Source: Lasiosphaeris hirsuta (lineage: Eukaryota > Ascomycota > Sordariomycetes > Sordariales > Lasiosphaeriaceae). Taken from it: a DNA stretch of 64,000 nucleotides. This document shows, piece after piece, positions 39,905 through 50,284 of the stretch (its first letter is position 1; every line of letters starts with the position of its first letter). The DNA lies in NCBI GenBank assembly GCA_030549175.1, contig JAUKUA010000003.1, positions 1,054,001 through 1,118,000 on the forward strand, read 5' to 3'. The notes under the pieces were generated by a model, which saw only the letters and a list, made by a program, of their open reading frames with translations, was not told the origin of the DNA and did no database searches. The translations under genes and the position numbers were made by a program.

Positions 39905-41180
39905 CTACTTCCTCGTGTCTCGGTCAGATGCTAGCTCATCTGACGTGATCCTAGCAACATCTGAGGCACCATCTTCAACACTCCCCTTTCTCGCCAGCAC
40001 GGCCCCCTTGGGTCCCTTCTTCACCAACCGCAACCTCCAGATAGCCAAGACAAGAATCTCAAGAAAACAACTATCACAGCAAGTGCCACCACCGCGCCAA
40101 TAACACCCGCAACCAGCAACCACCTTTGACACCGCTCCCTCTCCTTCCCCAACCACAGTAGCAACAACACCGCCCTCCGCCGCGCAAGCCCCATCCTCAT
40201 TCCCGCACACCCGGCACCACTCGTGTACGCTCCCCACCGCAATCCCCTGCATCTCCCGCACAAACTCAGCTCACGGCAACACCGTCTCGCGCCTCCCAAA
40301 CAGCGGGAACGTCTGGGGTACATTGTCCGCGCCGGCGCTCCCATTGACGAACAGGAACCGCACGCCCACGCCGGACACATCCGCGTCAGCGGAATCGGCG
40401 ACGAGCTCAAAGACTATGCTGCTGGCGTAATCGACGACGCCGTAAAAGTCGGCCGACGCGGCGGGCAGCTGCGCGAGGCCGGAGAGCGACATGAAGGTGC
40501 CATAAGGGCCGAACTGGGCGGTGAGCTTGGCGGCGGCGGGTGCGAGCAGGGTCACGTTGAGGGACTGCAGTACCTCGGCGGCGAGGACGGCGCCGGCAAT
40601 GGCGCGGGCTGGAGAGGAGGCGTTGAACGCGAGTGCCCACTCGTGGGCGTCGGTGAGGGTGCGGAGGCGGGATAGGGTGGCGGCGGGGACCGGGGCTGGG
40701 GAGGTGTGGATCGTGGGTGCTGGCGGCCGAGCGTATGGCGTTGACCGGAGTGTACTGGTATCCGCCTAGCGGCGCGCCGATGGAGGAGCTATTGGCGAGC
40801 GTCTGGGCAGACAAGGAGCCGACGGGCGGGTACAGGCCCTGGGGAAGACCTGCGCGCTGTTCTGCAGCACGGAATCGATCGAGCTTGTTATCGAGAGTTG
40901 TGTTAGGTTCACCAGGTTCGAGGAGACGCCATTGATCCTCGAGGAGGCAGTTACTGAGATATAGGTACTACGGGCCCGAGCTGAAGACCTGGGCTGCGCC
41001 GAGAGGCGTGAGAGACACCGGAGGGTGCGATTTCGGCCGTTCGGTCCCCGTGCCTATGAGATACAAAGGCTCCGAGAACCGTCTCCGCAGCGGCAAGCGG
41101 CAGCGCCGGGAAGAGGATTAGACAGTTGGATAAGCCCCGCGGACACCTAATGACAACAATGACAACATATTTCGGCCTTA
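39905..41180 (-). pseudogene. Histidine acid phosphatase family gene, heavily degraded
   Basis: Family blocks are visible in order on the minus strand but in different frames. ETVLGAFVSHRHGDRT (catalytic RHGDRT at 41055-41038) comes first. It is followed by VSLTPLGAAQVFSSG, TYISVTASSRINGVSSNL, SVLQNSAQVF, QGLYPPVGSLSAQTLAN and APLGGYQYTPVNAI. Then come THEW-like DAHEWALAFNAS, LTAQFGPYGTFMSLSGLAQLP, PQTFPLFGRRETVLP, a membrane segment and a basic tail. Lesions include no start codon before the signal-like segment, a frameshift after RHGDRTAEIAPS, a TAG near 40970, a frameshift at QVF/QGLY, a missing stretch of roughly 90 codons after NAIRSAAS, a TGA after RRETVLP (probably once TGG), and a frameshift at the membrane segment. 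The original enzyme would have been a secreted, membrane-anchored phosphomonoesterase. Confidence 0.85.
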
Positions 41181-41636
41181 TTGCAACATGCGATCTCCGA
41201 GAAGGAGCGAATGAAACACAAGCATCCGGCACTCTTGTATAGGGGTTGAGGTATTTAGCGCGGGGTTATACCGATACGTGATGTGCTCCATGGCAATCGT
41301 TTTGCTCAATATGTATTTGTCACCTAGTTATGTGGTTGTTCAATAAACTGTAGATTGTGTCTGTAACGAGGTGAAGGCTGCAATTCGGCCTGTAGCGCCT
41401 ATCTAGGCAGACATAGCCACGTAAACGATGAATGCTCGCGCAATAGGTATCCTGGACAATCGTATGCGCCCTGCTGCCGCTGGAACGGGTGCGGCCGAGA
41501 ACGGGTGCTGCTGGAAACACGGATACCCCTGCCACTCTGGCGCGGCCTAGCTTCTTCTCAGGGACGGCCGATTAACGATTCGCGTTTCTGCGTACCCTAG
41601 ATATCTCGGGGTGAGCAACTCGACCGAGTCCTCTAC
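41181..41636. other. Intergenic region between the decayed phosphatase and the dienoyl-CoA reductase
   Basis: The 456 bp lie upstream of the decayed phosphatase and downstream of the reductase, both minus strand. No feature is recognised. Confidence 0.45.
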
Positions 41637-42790
41637 TCATATCTTGGACGCCGGCTTCCTTCCGTCCTTCAAGAACTTGCTGATCTTCCCCTCCAATAGG
41701 AAGTCGGGATATTCCATATTAGCGTCCACACCCACTGCGAGCCCACCTTGACGTCTCCACCCGGCGCCATCGACGACAATGTTGGTGCCGTTGACGTAGT
41801 TACCCGCATCGCTAAAGACGAAGACGGTAGCGTCTGCAATATCGCGCACGGTTCCCCATCGCCCGCTGGGAACCCCTTTTGTTCGCTGATCACGGGAGAT
41901 TTCGGTACTGGCTAGACGTTCCATGCCTTCGGTGCCTTCAATAGCACCTGGCGCTATCGTATTGGCTGTGATGCCGTACGGGCCATACTCGAGCGAAACG
42001 CTCCCCATGAGGGAGTCGATTGCGGCCTTTGCGGCAGAGACGTGGGCCTGGAGGGGCATCCCGGTGTAGTGGAACGTCGCCGAGGTGGATAAGAAGCGAC
42101 CGCCGGTGGTCCCGGCGGGATTCGGGTTCGGGTTCTTGGACGCCGACTCAATAAGGTACGGCATGGTGGCCTTGATCGTGTTGAAAGTGCCGATGGTATC
42201 GATATCCATGACGGCCTTGAAGGCATTGGAACTCAGCCCAGAGATTGGCGCAATAAAGTTTCCGGCTGCGCCAGCACTAATATGTATGTCAGTCTGGCTG
42301 ATCAGGAGGGGTGGGTTTTGACTTGATGTTACACGACAAAGTCAATACCCCCAAGCTCCTTGACACAATGGTCTGCCGCGGACTTCAAGTCTTCAAACTA
42401 CGCCAAGCTCGTCAGTCACTGGGAGATGTGGTAAGGCAAAACGTAAAGGATACCGCGCACATTTCGGACATCTACAGCACCGATTCCGATGACACGGGCG
42501 CCGGGCCGCACCTTGGCAATCTCCTTTGCCGCTGCCTTAGTCTTTGCGACATTGCGGCCGATGATACAGGCATCGGCGCCGAGGTGGACAAGAGCGCGGG
42601 TCTGGGCACTGCCGATGGACCCGGCGCCGCCGGTAATGAACAAGACGCGATTGGCTACATACACATCACTTGTCAGTTGGGATTTGAGAGTTCAGGGGCG
42701 AAATTCAGGGGTTAATGTATAGTCAAGATACGAACCGAAAATGCCATCGGCCCATGCGGAGCTCAGATATTCTGACCTTGGGACCGTCAT
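41637..42790 (-). CDS. Peroxisomal 2,4-dienoyl-CoA reductase (SPS19-like SDR)
   Basis: The enzyme reduces 2,4-dienoyl-CoA with NADPH so that unsaturated fatty acids can enter peroxisomal beta-oxidation. Exons 42790-42736, 42654-42461, 42397-42333 and 42276-41637 give 317 residues. Introns are 81, 63 and 56 nt. The NADPH site is FITGGAGSIGSAQTRAL. Others are NAGA-equivalent VVAGAAGNFIAP, catalytic-region STSATFHYTGMPLQAHVSAAKAA, and PGAIEGTEGMERL. The protein ends SKI, a peroxisomal targeting signal 1 variant. The second donor was set at AAT/GTGCGC, not the nearby GGTATC, because only this keeps frame and matches family length (VDVRNFEDLKSAAD). Donor 1 (GTTCGT) is weak but the join ADGIFANRVLF is right. 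Confidence 0.92.
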
Positions 42791-43604
42791 GGTGTTGACT
42801 GCGAATGCGAATGTGTGGGCAGCAATGAAGCAGCTGTCAGAGTGGCTGTCGTTGGAAGCGTGTCGGGAAATGGTTGATCTCGGATCAGATTGCGAATGGG
42901 ACTGGAATTCGAGAATGGGACATAAAATAGGGGACTCGGGGGGTTATCACAAGTGGCCCATGATGTCCCCTTGATGCTGTCGAGGTGGATGCCAAGGACT
43001 GCGCTTGCTCTCCCTTCATGGTCCCTCGTGATGGTTGCGAGTCGCTGATGATTTGATTGTTTGAGTACTCCAATCGCGACTTACCTCGGCTGGACCCACA
43101 CTTGTCCTAATGGTACCCAAGTCTCCAACTCTCCAATTTGAAGCCCCGTTGTTAAGCCTTATGCCCCGCCAACTCTCCGTCCTCCCTCCTCCATTCTTCA
43201 ATCGATTTTGCAGCTGGATTGTTCACGACGCCTCCACCCCTCCCTCCACCGTTTCCGCGTCTCGGGTTTTGGTCGGCGGGCGGTACCGCAGCCTCAATCT
43301 TGCACACACTCCCGAATCCCCATTGACTTTGGCACTTTGGCCTCTGTTCACCTTGCTGGCTGCCTAAGCGCAGACTATTTAACCATCAAAATTCCCCCGT
43401 GCCATTCGCACAATCCTGCCCCAAATACCACCTTGTAATTCACAAAGATTCTCGATTCCCCTCGAGCGTTTCTCGCAGCTTCTCGCACTTGTCTTAGCTT
43501 ATACCCGTTTCTTCGGCATCCCCGTCTGCAACCTCCGACAGGTCTCACCATCGCAAAGCCTCATTATTGCCGCATCCGGCTTCCACCTTGCTCAATTGCT
43601 CGCC
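42791..43604. promoter_or_regulatory. Divergent promoter region of the dienoyl-CoA reductase and the Rad60-like gene
   Basis: The 814 bp contain pyrimidine-rich leader sequence on the plus strand before the Rad60-like ATG. No gene or specific site is recognised. Confidence 0.45.
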
Positions 43605-45066
43605 ATGACCCCTCCTCCAGATACCACCAAGAAGAAAAAGAGGTTGCCCTTCAAGCGCACAGTTGCACGCAAGAGTTCCGAGGATGCCACCAACAACTCG
43701 GGCACACCCGATGCCAAAGAGCCCAATGAAGACGACAACGGCCTCGACTTCTTCCGCCGATCCAAGGATGTGTTCCCCATGGTTTTGGAGGAGGTAGCGC
43801 ATGAGCTGAAGGAGGGAAAGAGCAGGAAGGGCGGTCGTGAGTCTTCACCCGACCAACATGCCCGCAAACGACTAAAGCTCTCGCCAGACAGCGAAGAGGC
43901 GTCTCCCTTGAAGAGGTGGGCCCAGATCCCTTACCATGGGTTACGAGCTTGTCTAATGTGCCTTGCCTAGAGAGCGAACGACAGGGTCCCCTAGCGAGAC
44001 TAGACCCAAGGCCAAGATGCCCCCACCTGGGGACGACTCCGACTCCGATGACCTTATCATGGATGTAAAAGGCAAGGGTAAGGAGGTTGTCCGAGCTACC
44101 AAGACCCCTACCCCCAAAAAGACGGCTCAAAATTTCATACACGACGATGATGACGATTCTAACGACGATTGGAACCCCTCGGGGCTTATCAAGAAGCCCG
44201 GTACTCGACCGTTGAAGGACAGATATGGGCCGAGTCGAGACAGCTCACCGGTCGAGATACTCGACGATGACGAACACGAAGATGCTCTGATTCCCAAGCA
44301 TGAGTCTGACACCGAGCTGGAACCAGAGACGAAGGACGCCGAGCCCGACGAATTCAGCGCTTGGATTGCCAAGGCAAAGGAGCTGGAGGAAAAAAACCAA
44401 GACGTCGTTATTAAAGTTTTTGTGACCTCCAGACTTGGAGGCACGATTCCGCTCGGGGCGGCAAGAAAGCTGGGTCAGGGTATGAGGGTCATCCTGGACA
44501 CGTGGATTGCCGTGCAGAGAACCAAAGCGAATCTTGACATTTCCGACAAAGAAGCTGGAGGGCTGTTCATGACATGGAAAGGGAACAAGGTGTACGACCA
44601 CAGCACGATTGCCTCTCTTGGTGTTGAGGTGGATGCAGATGGAAGCTTGAAGGGCGGCGAAGACGACGGGGTTATCCGGGGTGGGCTTGCTCTCGAGGTC
44701 TGGACAGAGGAGTCCCACGCGGAATACATCAAGGAGAAAGAGCTCAAGAGGGCAAAAATGTTGGGACTCGACGATAATGATGACATTCTCGACTATGCAG
44801 TCAAGGAAGAAGCCACACCTCCCCCGAAACCAAAAGGCATTAGGATAATCCTCAAAGCGAAAGATCTTGATCCCTTCAAGATCAGCATACACAACGACAC
44901 GACGGTGGTTGACTTGCTGCAAGTCTTCCGAGACAACCAGAGGATTCACCCAGATCTGGAACTCGCTCTCTACTTTGATGGGGAGAGGCTGGAAGACGAA
45001 TCCGTGGTCGCGAATGCCGACCTTGACCCGGACGACGTTAATCAGCTGGAGGTTCACGTCAAATAA
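43605..45066 (+). CDS. Rad60/Esc2/NIP45-like protein with two SUMO-like domains
   Basis: Proteins of this family act in genome stability with the SMC5/6 complex and the SUMO pathway in the nucleus. Exons 43605-43915 and 43971-45066 join across a 55-nt intron (codon AG/A) to 468 residues. The first 240 residues are charged and disordered, with basic clusters such as KKKKRLPFKR and ARKRLKL that suit nuclear import, and acidic runs (DDDDDSNDDW). A first SUMO-like domain starts near 248 (DVVIKVFVTSRLGGTIPLG). A second covers about 393-468 (GIRIILKAKDLDPFKISI ... LALYFDGERLEDES) and ends at LEVHVK with no di-glycine, as expected for a non-conjugated SUMO-like domain. An N-terminal TTG 9 nt upstream was ignored in favour of the ATG. 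Confidence 0.85.
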
Positions 45067-45428
45067 GGACAGGAAACGATTATCAAGGTGGTTATTGGGG
45101 AGGTTATGGGTACGGTGACAGCTACGGCTCTGCAGGATTGGACACTCCTCAGAAGAGTTCTGAGGATCATGATACCCACTACGGCGTTATCCCCAGAGGC
45201 CCCTTAGGTTCGTCGAGAATTCTCAAATTCATTCAGTTATGCGAATTGCACTAGTACCATAAACCGTTGGTCGTAACCATGGGTCAATGAGGATGCGCTG
45301 GCGAGGACATCTCCTGGCCCTGCTGCGGCAAATCTGCCGTCTATGTCAATTTCCCTCATGCGGATTGCTCCTTAACGCCCGTTCCAGATCCGAAAGTTCA
45401 CTTTCCCCAACTGGTATCAAAGTCTTGC
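45067..45428. other. Convergent 3' region between the Rad60-like gene and PNO1
   Basis: The 362 bp are 3' flanks of two converging genes. Nothing else is recognised. Confidence 0.5.
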
Positions 45429-46625
45429 TCAATATCTCTCCTTGATCCTCGAGGCGATAATTCTAAGACTGTTATAAACTTTGCCTGGCTGCGCTCCGAG
45501 CACCAGTGAGACGACGCTAGATTCGGGGGTCAGGTAGTGCTTCACTAAAAGGGGGCTGCTCGATGGGTTCAAGACGCACCTTTCACGAGCCATGCCGATA
45601 TTCTCAAATGCGCCAAGGATATGAACCCTTGATCCGGCGAGGACTATACGTGTTTTTGTGGCTACCGGCCATGTTAGCCAGGTCGTCTCATTCCATCTCG
45701 TCTTCTGTCATATCTCTTACCATTTTCAATCGCAAACTTAGTCTTTCCATCCTTTCCTGCAATACGTCCAATAGCACGTCCTAACGCATCGGGGCCTGAG
45801 TCAAGTTAGCAACGGCTTTCGGCCACGTCACTCTCGGCCAAGAGCGTCTCAGGGGCCGGCCAGGTTTTCAAATACCGAGCGTTTGGCGGACATCCTTGAT
45901 ATCAAAAGACTGGATATAAAGCGAGTCGAGACGGAGCAGGGCAATAGCGTCATCGATATCAAAGCCCATCGCGAAGGCGGACACAAAATCTGCGCCCATT
46001 TGAAGTGACTCATTCGTTTCTGTGAATTTGCTCGATCGAAGCTCGACTCTCTTCTCCTTGATGTTCATACGGACCTGCAGCTTGCAGTGATCCACGAGAG
46101 GGGGGTAGCTGGGGGTGTCCGTGTTAGTCAATCGGTCCGCTCAACATATCTGTCATCTAATCTTACATCTGCAATACGATTAGCACAAGTCTCTTCGGCG
46201 ACTCGGGGTGGCTAGCATGCCGCCTCCAGACCAGTCAATGCACGGCGCAAAGAGACCTACCTTGCTCCAGTTATTCTTCAGGGCGGACATGCGATTCGGC
46301 GGGATCGGGATCTTTCTCGTTTCCAGGCGGCGGGCTGGGTCCTAGAGCGAGGCGGACCGTTAACCAGAGGCCCTTCTCTGCTAAAAAAGGCCGGGCGGAC
46401 ACGCACCACATCCTTTCCTGGCGCAAACTTTGGCCGGCCCTCCTCGTCAACCGCCATCTCCACCGTCATTTCTGTGTCTTCTGGGAATGCCGGAGGCTGC
46501 GCGGTGCTGGGGTCGGCAAAATCGCTTTCTTGCACATCGAGGATAAGCTCGTCTTCCTTCTCGGCGGCGGGGAGAGGGATGGTCTCGGTCGCAGTGGGCT
46601 TCAATAATGCGGTCGGCGCAGGCAT
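45429..46625 (-). CDS. pno1: PNO1/DIM2 small-subunit ribosome assembly factor, seven exons including one of 2 nt
   Basis: PNO1 is a KH-domain protein that binds 20S pre-rRNA near the 3' end of 18S rRNA and is needed for late 40S maturation. Exons are 46625-46407, 46341-46261, 46168-46167, 46108-45876, 45795-45721, 45661-45580 and 45516-45429, together 780 nt and 259 residues. The acidic N-terminus is followed by RRLETRKIPIPPNRM, WSKIYPPLVDHCKLQVRMN, GADFVSAFAMGFDIDDAIAL, and the KH core GRAIGRIAGKDGKTKFAIEN (from about 179). It ends RIIASRIKERY, the usual ending. Exon 3 contributes only AT, completing ATC for the I of KIYPPL. Its flanks are perfect (ATTGCAG before, GTAAGA after). Introns are 65, 92, 58, 80, 59 and 63 nt. 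Confidence 0.93.
46167..46168 (-). other. Predicted 2-nt microexon of PNO1
   Basis: Exon 2 ends in phase 0 with AAG and exon 4 begins C-TAC-CCC. The conserved KIYPPL needs two extra bases. Joining exon 2 to exon 4 directly shifts the frame at once. The dinucleotide AT is preceded by GCTAATC and ATTGCAG and followed by GTAAGA, and the two resulting introns (92 and 58 nt) have normal lengths and branch sites. Confidence 0.75.
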
Positions 46626-47187
46626 CTTGGCGGTGCCTTGGTCGGCAGGACGATTGTGTATTTAGGGGGGCTTTCGGATTTCGAAGGTGTGGAGGGGCAG
46701 GCCTGGAGCGTTTTGCCGAGAAAAAAGTCGTCGTCGGGTTGTGATGGCTCACCGGCACTCAAAGTTCCATTTCCCACCCACATATTTTGGTAGTGGGGGT
46801 TGTGAATTCTTCAAAAAAATCGTGGACCCACAGCCGTATCGCAGGCTTATCCATTGGCCGCCCACAAACCCTTGCACAGCTGTTTGGCTGCCATGGCTGC
46901 CCCACAGAATGCCCTTGGCGCCTCGAGGTAGCTGGGAGCCGCGTTGTTAGCGTCATTGACGAGGAGAAAGGCCTTTCTTGCATTTGCATGGTCTCTGCGC
47001 CTATGTCTTCATCCATCATTCCCGACCGCCAAACCGCCAAGCTCCTCCCATCCTCGTCTTCGTCCCTGTCGCTCATCACCACGGCGCACCACCAGTTCCA
47101 CGCCCACACCCCGCTTCAACATGGCATGAGATTTACTGCTGTTGCTAAGCTTCCTATGCGTCTTGTGCTTCAGTATGCCTTTCAACA
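46626..47187. promoter_or_regulatory. Divergent promoter region of PNO1 and MDM31
   Basis: The 562 bp separate two divergent start codons. Open frames across it are not protein-like. No specific factor site is claimed. Confidence 0.5.
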
Positions 47188-49474
47188 ATGTCTACTAGCG
47201 CGACATCGACCCAGCTGGGCCGCCAGTTCTGGGCTTCGATCCGAGACTCAGCCAATATTTTTGCTGCGAGACTGCCCAGTCGCCCGCCGTCCTTGACCCG
47301 CGTGGGCCTTGGGCAATCGACATGCAGAACATACCATACCCCGTCGACCTGGTGGCCCCCTCGAGCCGGCCAGACCCGGATATCGCCCAATAATGTCCGA
47401 AAAAGCTGTACCTCGGGTGGCCTGCTCCTGCTCGGTATCAGCTCGAGCCCCTCCTCAACAAGCTCCGTTGTGACGACATGCACCGCTGCCGCCGACTCCG
47501 CCCTATCCGGAGGTCTTATACAAAAGGCCAAGATAAGCCATTTAGCCCGTCAAGCATGGCAACTCGGCACTCAAACTGAGGACCGAAGCCGCTCGCGTTT
47601 ATCAGGGGTAAGGGCAAGCAGCTCGAGTACGAAAGGGGGCAGCGACAAACCCAAGACACCCATACCCCAGCAGGAAACAGACGAGCAGAAGGCTCAGGCG
47701 AATCGGGCTGCCTCTAACAATGCCCCTACCACTGAAACCCCAGGCCAGGATGTCTCAGACGAGTCGATCGCCAATTCAGTGTCAAAGTACTTGCATCTCC
47801 CTAAGATGCCGCATCGGCCGACCAAGGAAGAATTACTTGACGCTGCCAGTGGGTTTGGGCAAAGACTGAGGGTGCGTTTCAAATGGTTTTCCATCAGAAG
47901 CATGCGACCGTGGAATGCCGATGAATGGGGGGCCTTTGTGTCTTGGGTCTTTTTTGGACACTTGGTCTGGGTTTTAGTCGGCACTACTACATTCTTCTCT
48001 CTCATTATCCTCTTCATCAATACAGTATTTGCACAAGGTAGGCTATGACTGTTCAGCAATGATTGGCGGGCTGCACTGACAAACCTGTACAGAAACTCTC
48101 GCGAAATGGATTGGAGACTACCTGACGCAGTCTGCCGGACTTACCGTTGTCTTCGAATCAGCAATAGTTCCAACATGGAAAAGTGGTGTCATCACATTCC
48201 GCAATGTATTCGTTTCTCGCAGACCAGGCCAGGCCAGATCGACGGTGAAGAAGGGCTCCTCCAACGCCGCTGCAGAAGCGGCAGCTGCTAGGCAGGCAGA
48301 GTTGGAGGCTGCAGCGGCCGAAGAAGATGACGGCAACTACACCCAGTTCGACATAACTATTGATACTGTCAATGTTACGCTGTCTTTCGTCAAATGGTGG
48401 AACGGAAAGGGTCTTTTGAAAGACGTCGAAGTGAAAGGCGTGCGTGGCGTTATGGACAGAACCTCGGTGGTGTGGTCTACGGCCGGAGAAGATCCTCTGT
48501 CTTATAGACACGAACACTCCCCCGGCGACTTTGAGCTTGATTATTTCAAGATGGAAGATCTTCTGCTCACCGTCCACCAGCCCGGCGGTTTTCGGCCATT
48601 TTCCGTATCGATATTCTCTTGCGAGCTTCCTCAACTACGAAAGCAGTGGCTGTTTTATGATTTTCTCTCAGCATCGCACATGTCGGGCTCTTTTGATGGT
48701 TCACTATTTACCATTCATCCACGCCAGATACACGGTGTTTCGTCAGAGGATCGGCGACTGGAAGAGTTCAGCACACCAGCTTGGAAGAAATTTTCGAGGT
48801 TACGGATCGATGGACTCAAAATCGACCACCTAAACCGTGGTGTCGAGGGCCCTTTTGGATGGATTTACGAGGGCAATGTCGACATCGTGGCTGATGTCAT
48901 GTTCCCGGCTGACGCCGACGAGGGTATTGGCAAGGTCGTGGCTGAGTTCTACGACAAAATGGAGGAAGCTGTGACGAACAACCGCTATCTCAGGATTCTG
49001 GATAACCACGGGAGTTTGAGCCGAGAACCCGAAAGTGAGGTCATCGACAACAGCCTTGAGCCATCACCAGCCGCCGCTCTGTCTCCAAGCGCAGGCGAGC
49101 CCACATCAAATTACTTGGTCATGGACATGCGCATACACCTTAACGATGTGCGCGCTGCCGTCCCGCTATTCAACAACCACATCAGCTATGTGAACCAAGC
49201 TCTTGTGCGCCCCATTGTAGCCTACATCAATGCCAAGCGCACCTACATCCCCATCAACTGCCGCATTGTCAAGCAGTTGACTGACTTTGACGGGTCCTGG
49301 ACGGTGTGGGACTGCGGCCTCATGGACGACACCAGTGCCGAGGTATACTCCGCCTTTGCCAGGAACGTCGAGGACCAGCAGAGCCGTGTCCGGCGCTTCA
49401 AGCGCGTTGGGCTGTGGACAGTCAGTCTGGTCGTGCATGCTCTTTTGGCAGGGGTAGCAGGGGATTTGATGTAA
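47188..49474 (+). CDS. mdm31: MDM31-type mitochondrial inner-membrane protein
   Basis: MDM31 and MDM32 proteins sit in the mitochondrial inner membrane and are needed for mitochondrial shape, distribution and lipid balance. Exons 47188-48037 and 48093-49474 join across a 55-nt intron (codon G/AA) to 743 residues. The N-terminal ~150 residues are rich in S, T, R and A with few acids, as expected for a mitochondrial presequence and linker. A membrane segment lies at about 252-281 (WVFFGHLVWVLVGTTTFFSL and on). The conserved intermembrane domain follows, with FESAIVPTWKSGVITFRNVF, DVEVKGVRGVMDRTSV, FELDYFKMEDLLLTV and GSFDGSLFTIHPRQ. The C-terminus ends in a second hydrophobic stretch (WTVSLVVHALLAGVAGDLM). 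At 743 residues it is somewhat longer than the yeast protein because of the N-terminus. Confidence 0.9.
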
Positions 49475-50284
49475 ATTATCGGTAATCCTTGGTACTCTCT
49501 TCTCTTGTGATATCATGTGTATTGTTATATAAAAGCTGGACCTCAAAAGGTAGGGGTTGGGGAGGTGAAACAGGAAAGCGAGTCATTTTCATGAGATAGC
49601 GGCGTTATTGCGGGAGAGCAGAGACGAAAGGGCTGATATAGAGGGTTTCCTCTAGCGGTCACATGAGCAAAAGATGGGTTGGTAGGAAGCTCTACAGAGC
49701 TTTATGACGGGTAGCTGACTTGATACCCCCTAATGAACCTAGACTTTCCACAATTACAACCAAGACCGTGGATCAAATTTAGCATGATGCAAGTACTCTA
49801 TTTGCAGAATCTAGCCAGTCTTTCGCGGTGCTCTTGCCAACTAACTAGCAAGGGCTCTCACTGGGTAGGTCCTCCTACTGTGCTGGTTGAAGCCAAACAA
49901 TCTAAACAATGTATGCGTGTGCACATTCTAAGCTCATAAGATGCCCATACCCTCCATACCCTCCAGGCCTTGCCATGTCAGAGCTCTTGCCACCCCCCTC
50001 CTCTTCACCTCCCCTCCTCCATTCGCCCGCCTCTCAAAGACCAAACCCTTGCCCGCCGTGCTACCTTGAGGTGGACGCGGTAAGATCGCACAAACATTTG
50101 CAGTAGAGACAGGCAAGAGACACTGCATGTGCCGGGTGTCTCTACCAGCTGTAGCTCACAGCCGCTGGCTAGTCTGCGCGGTTCGGCCAATTGAGGATGA
50201 GTTTATTGTGTGGCTTTCCTAGCATGGAAGAAAGCCGGCGCGGCAGCGCATCAAAGATTAATTGCTGGACTCTTGAGACAGCTT
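49475..50284. other. Convergent 3' intergenic region between MDM31 and eIF3j
   Basis: The 810 bp hold 3' flanks of two converging genes. I see no gene, RNA or notable repeat. Confidence 0.5.

Noticed and set aside
42450..42458. Donor GGTATC for the second reductase intron
   Set aside because: It leaves one extra base and shifts the frame; GTGCGC after AAT restores family length.
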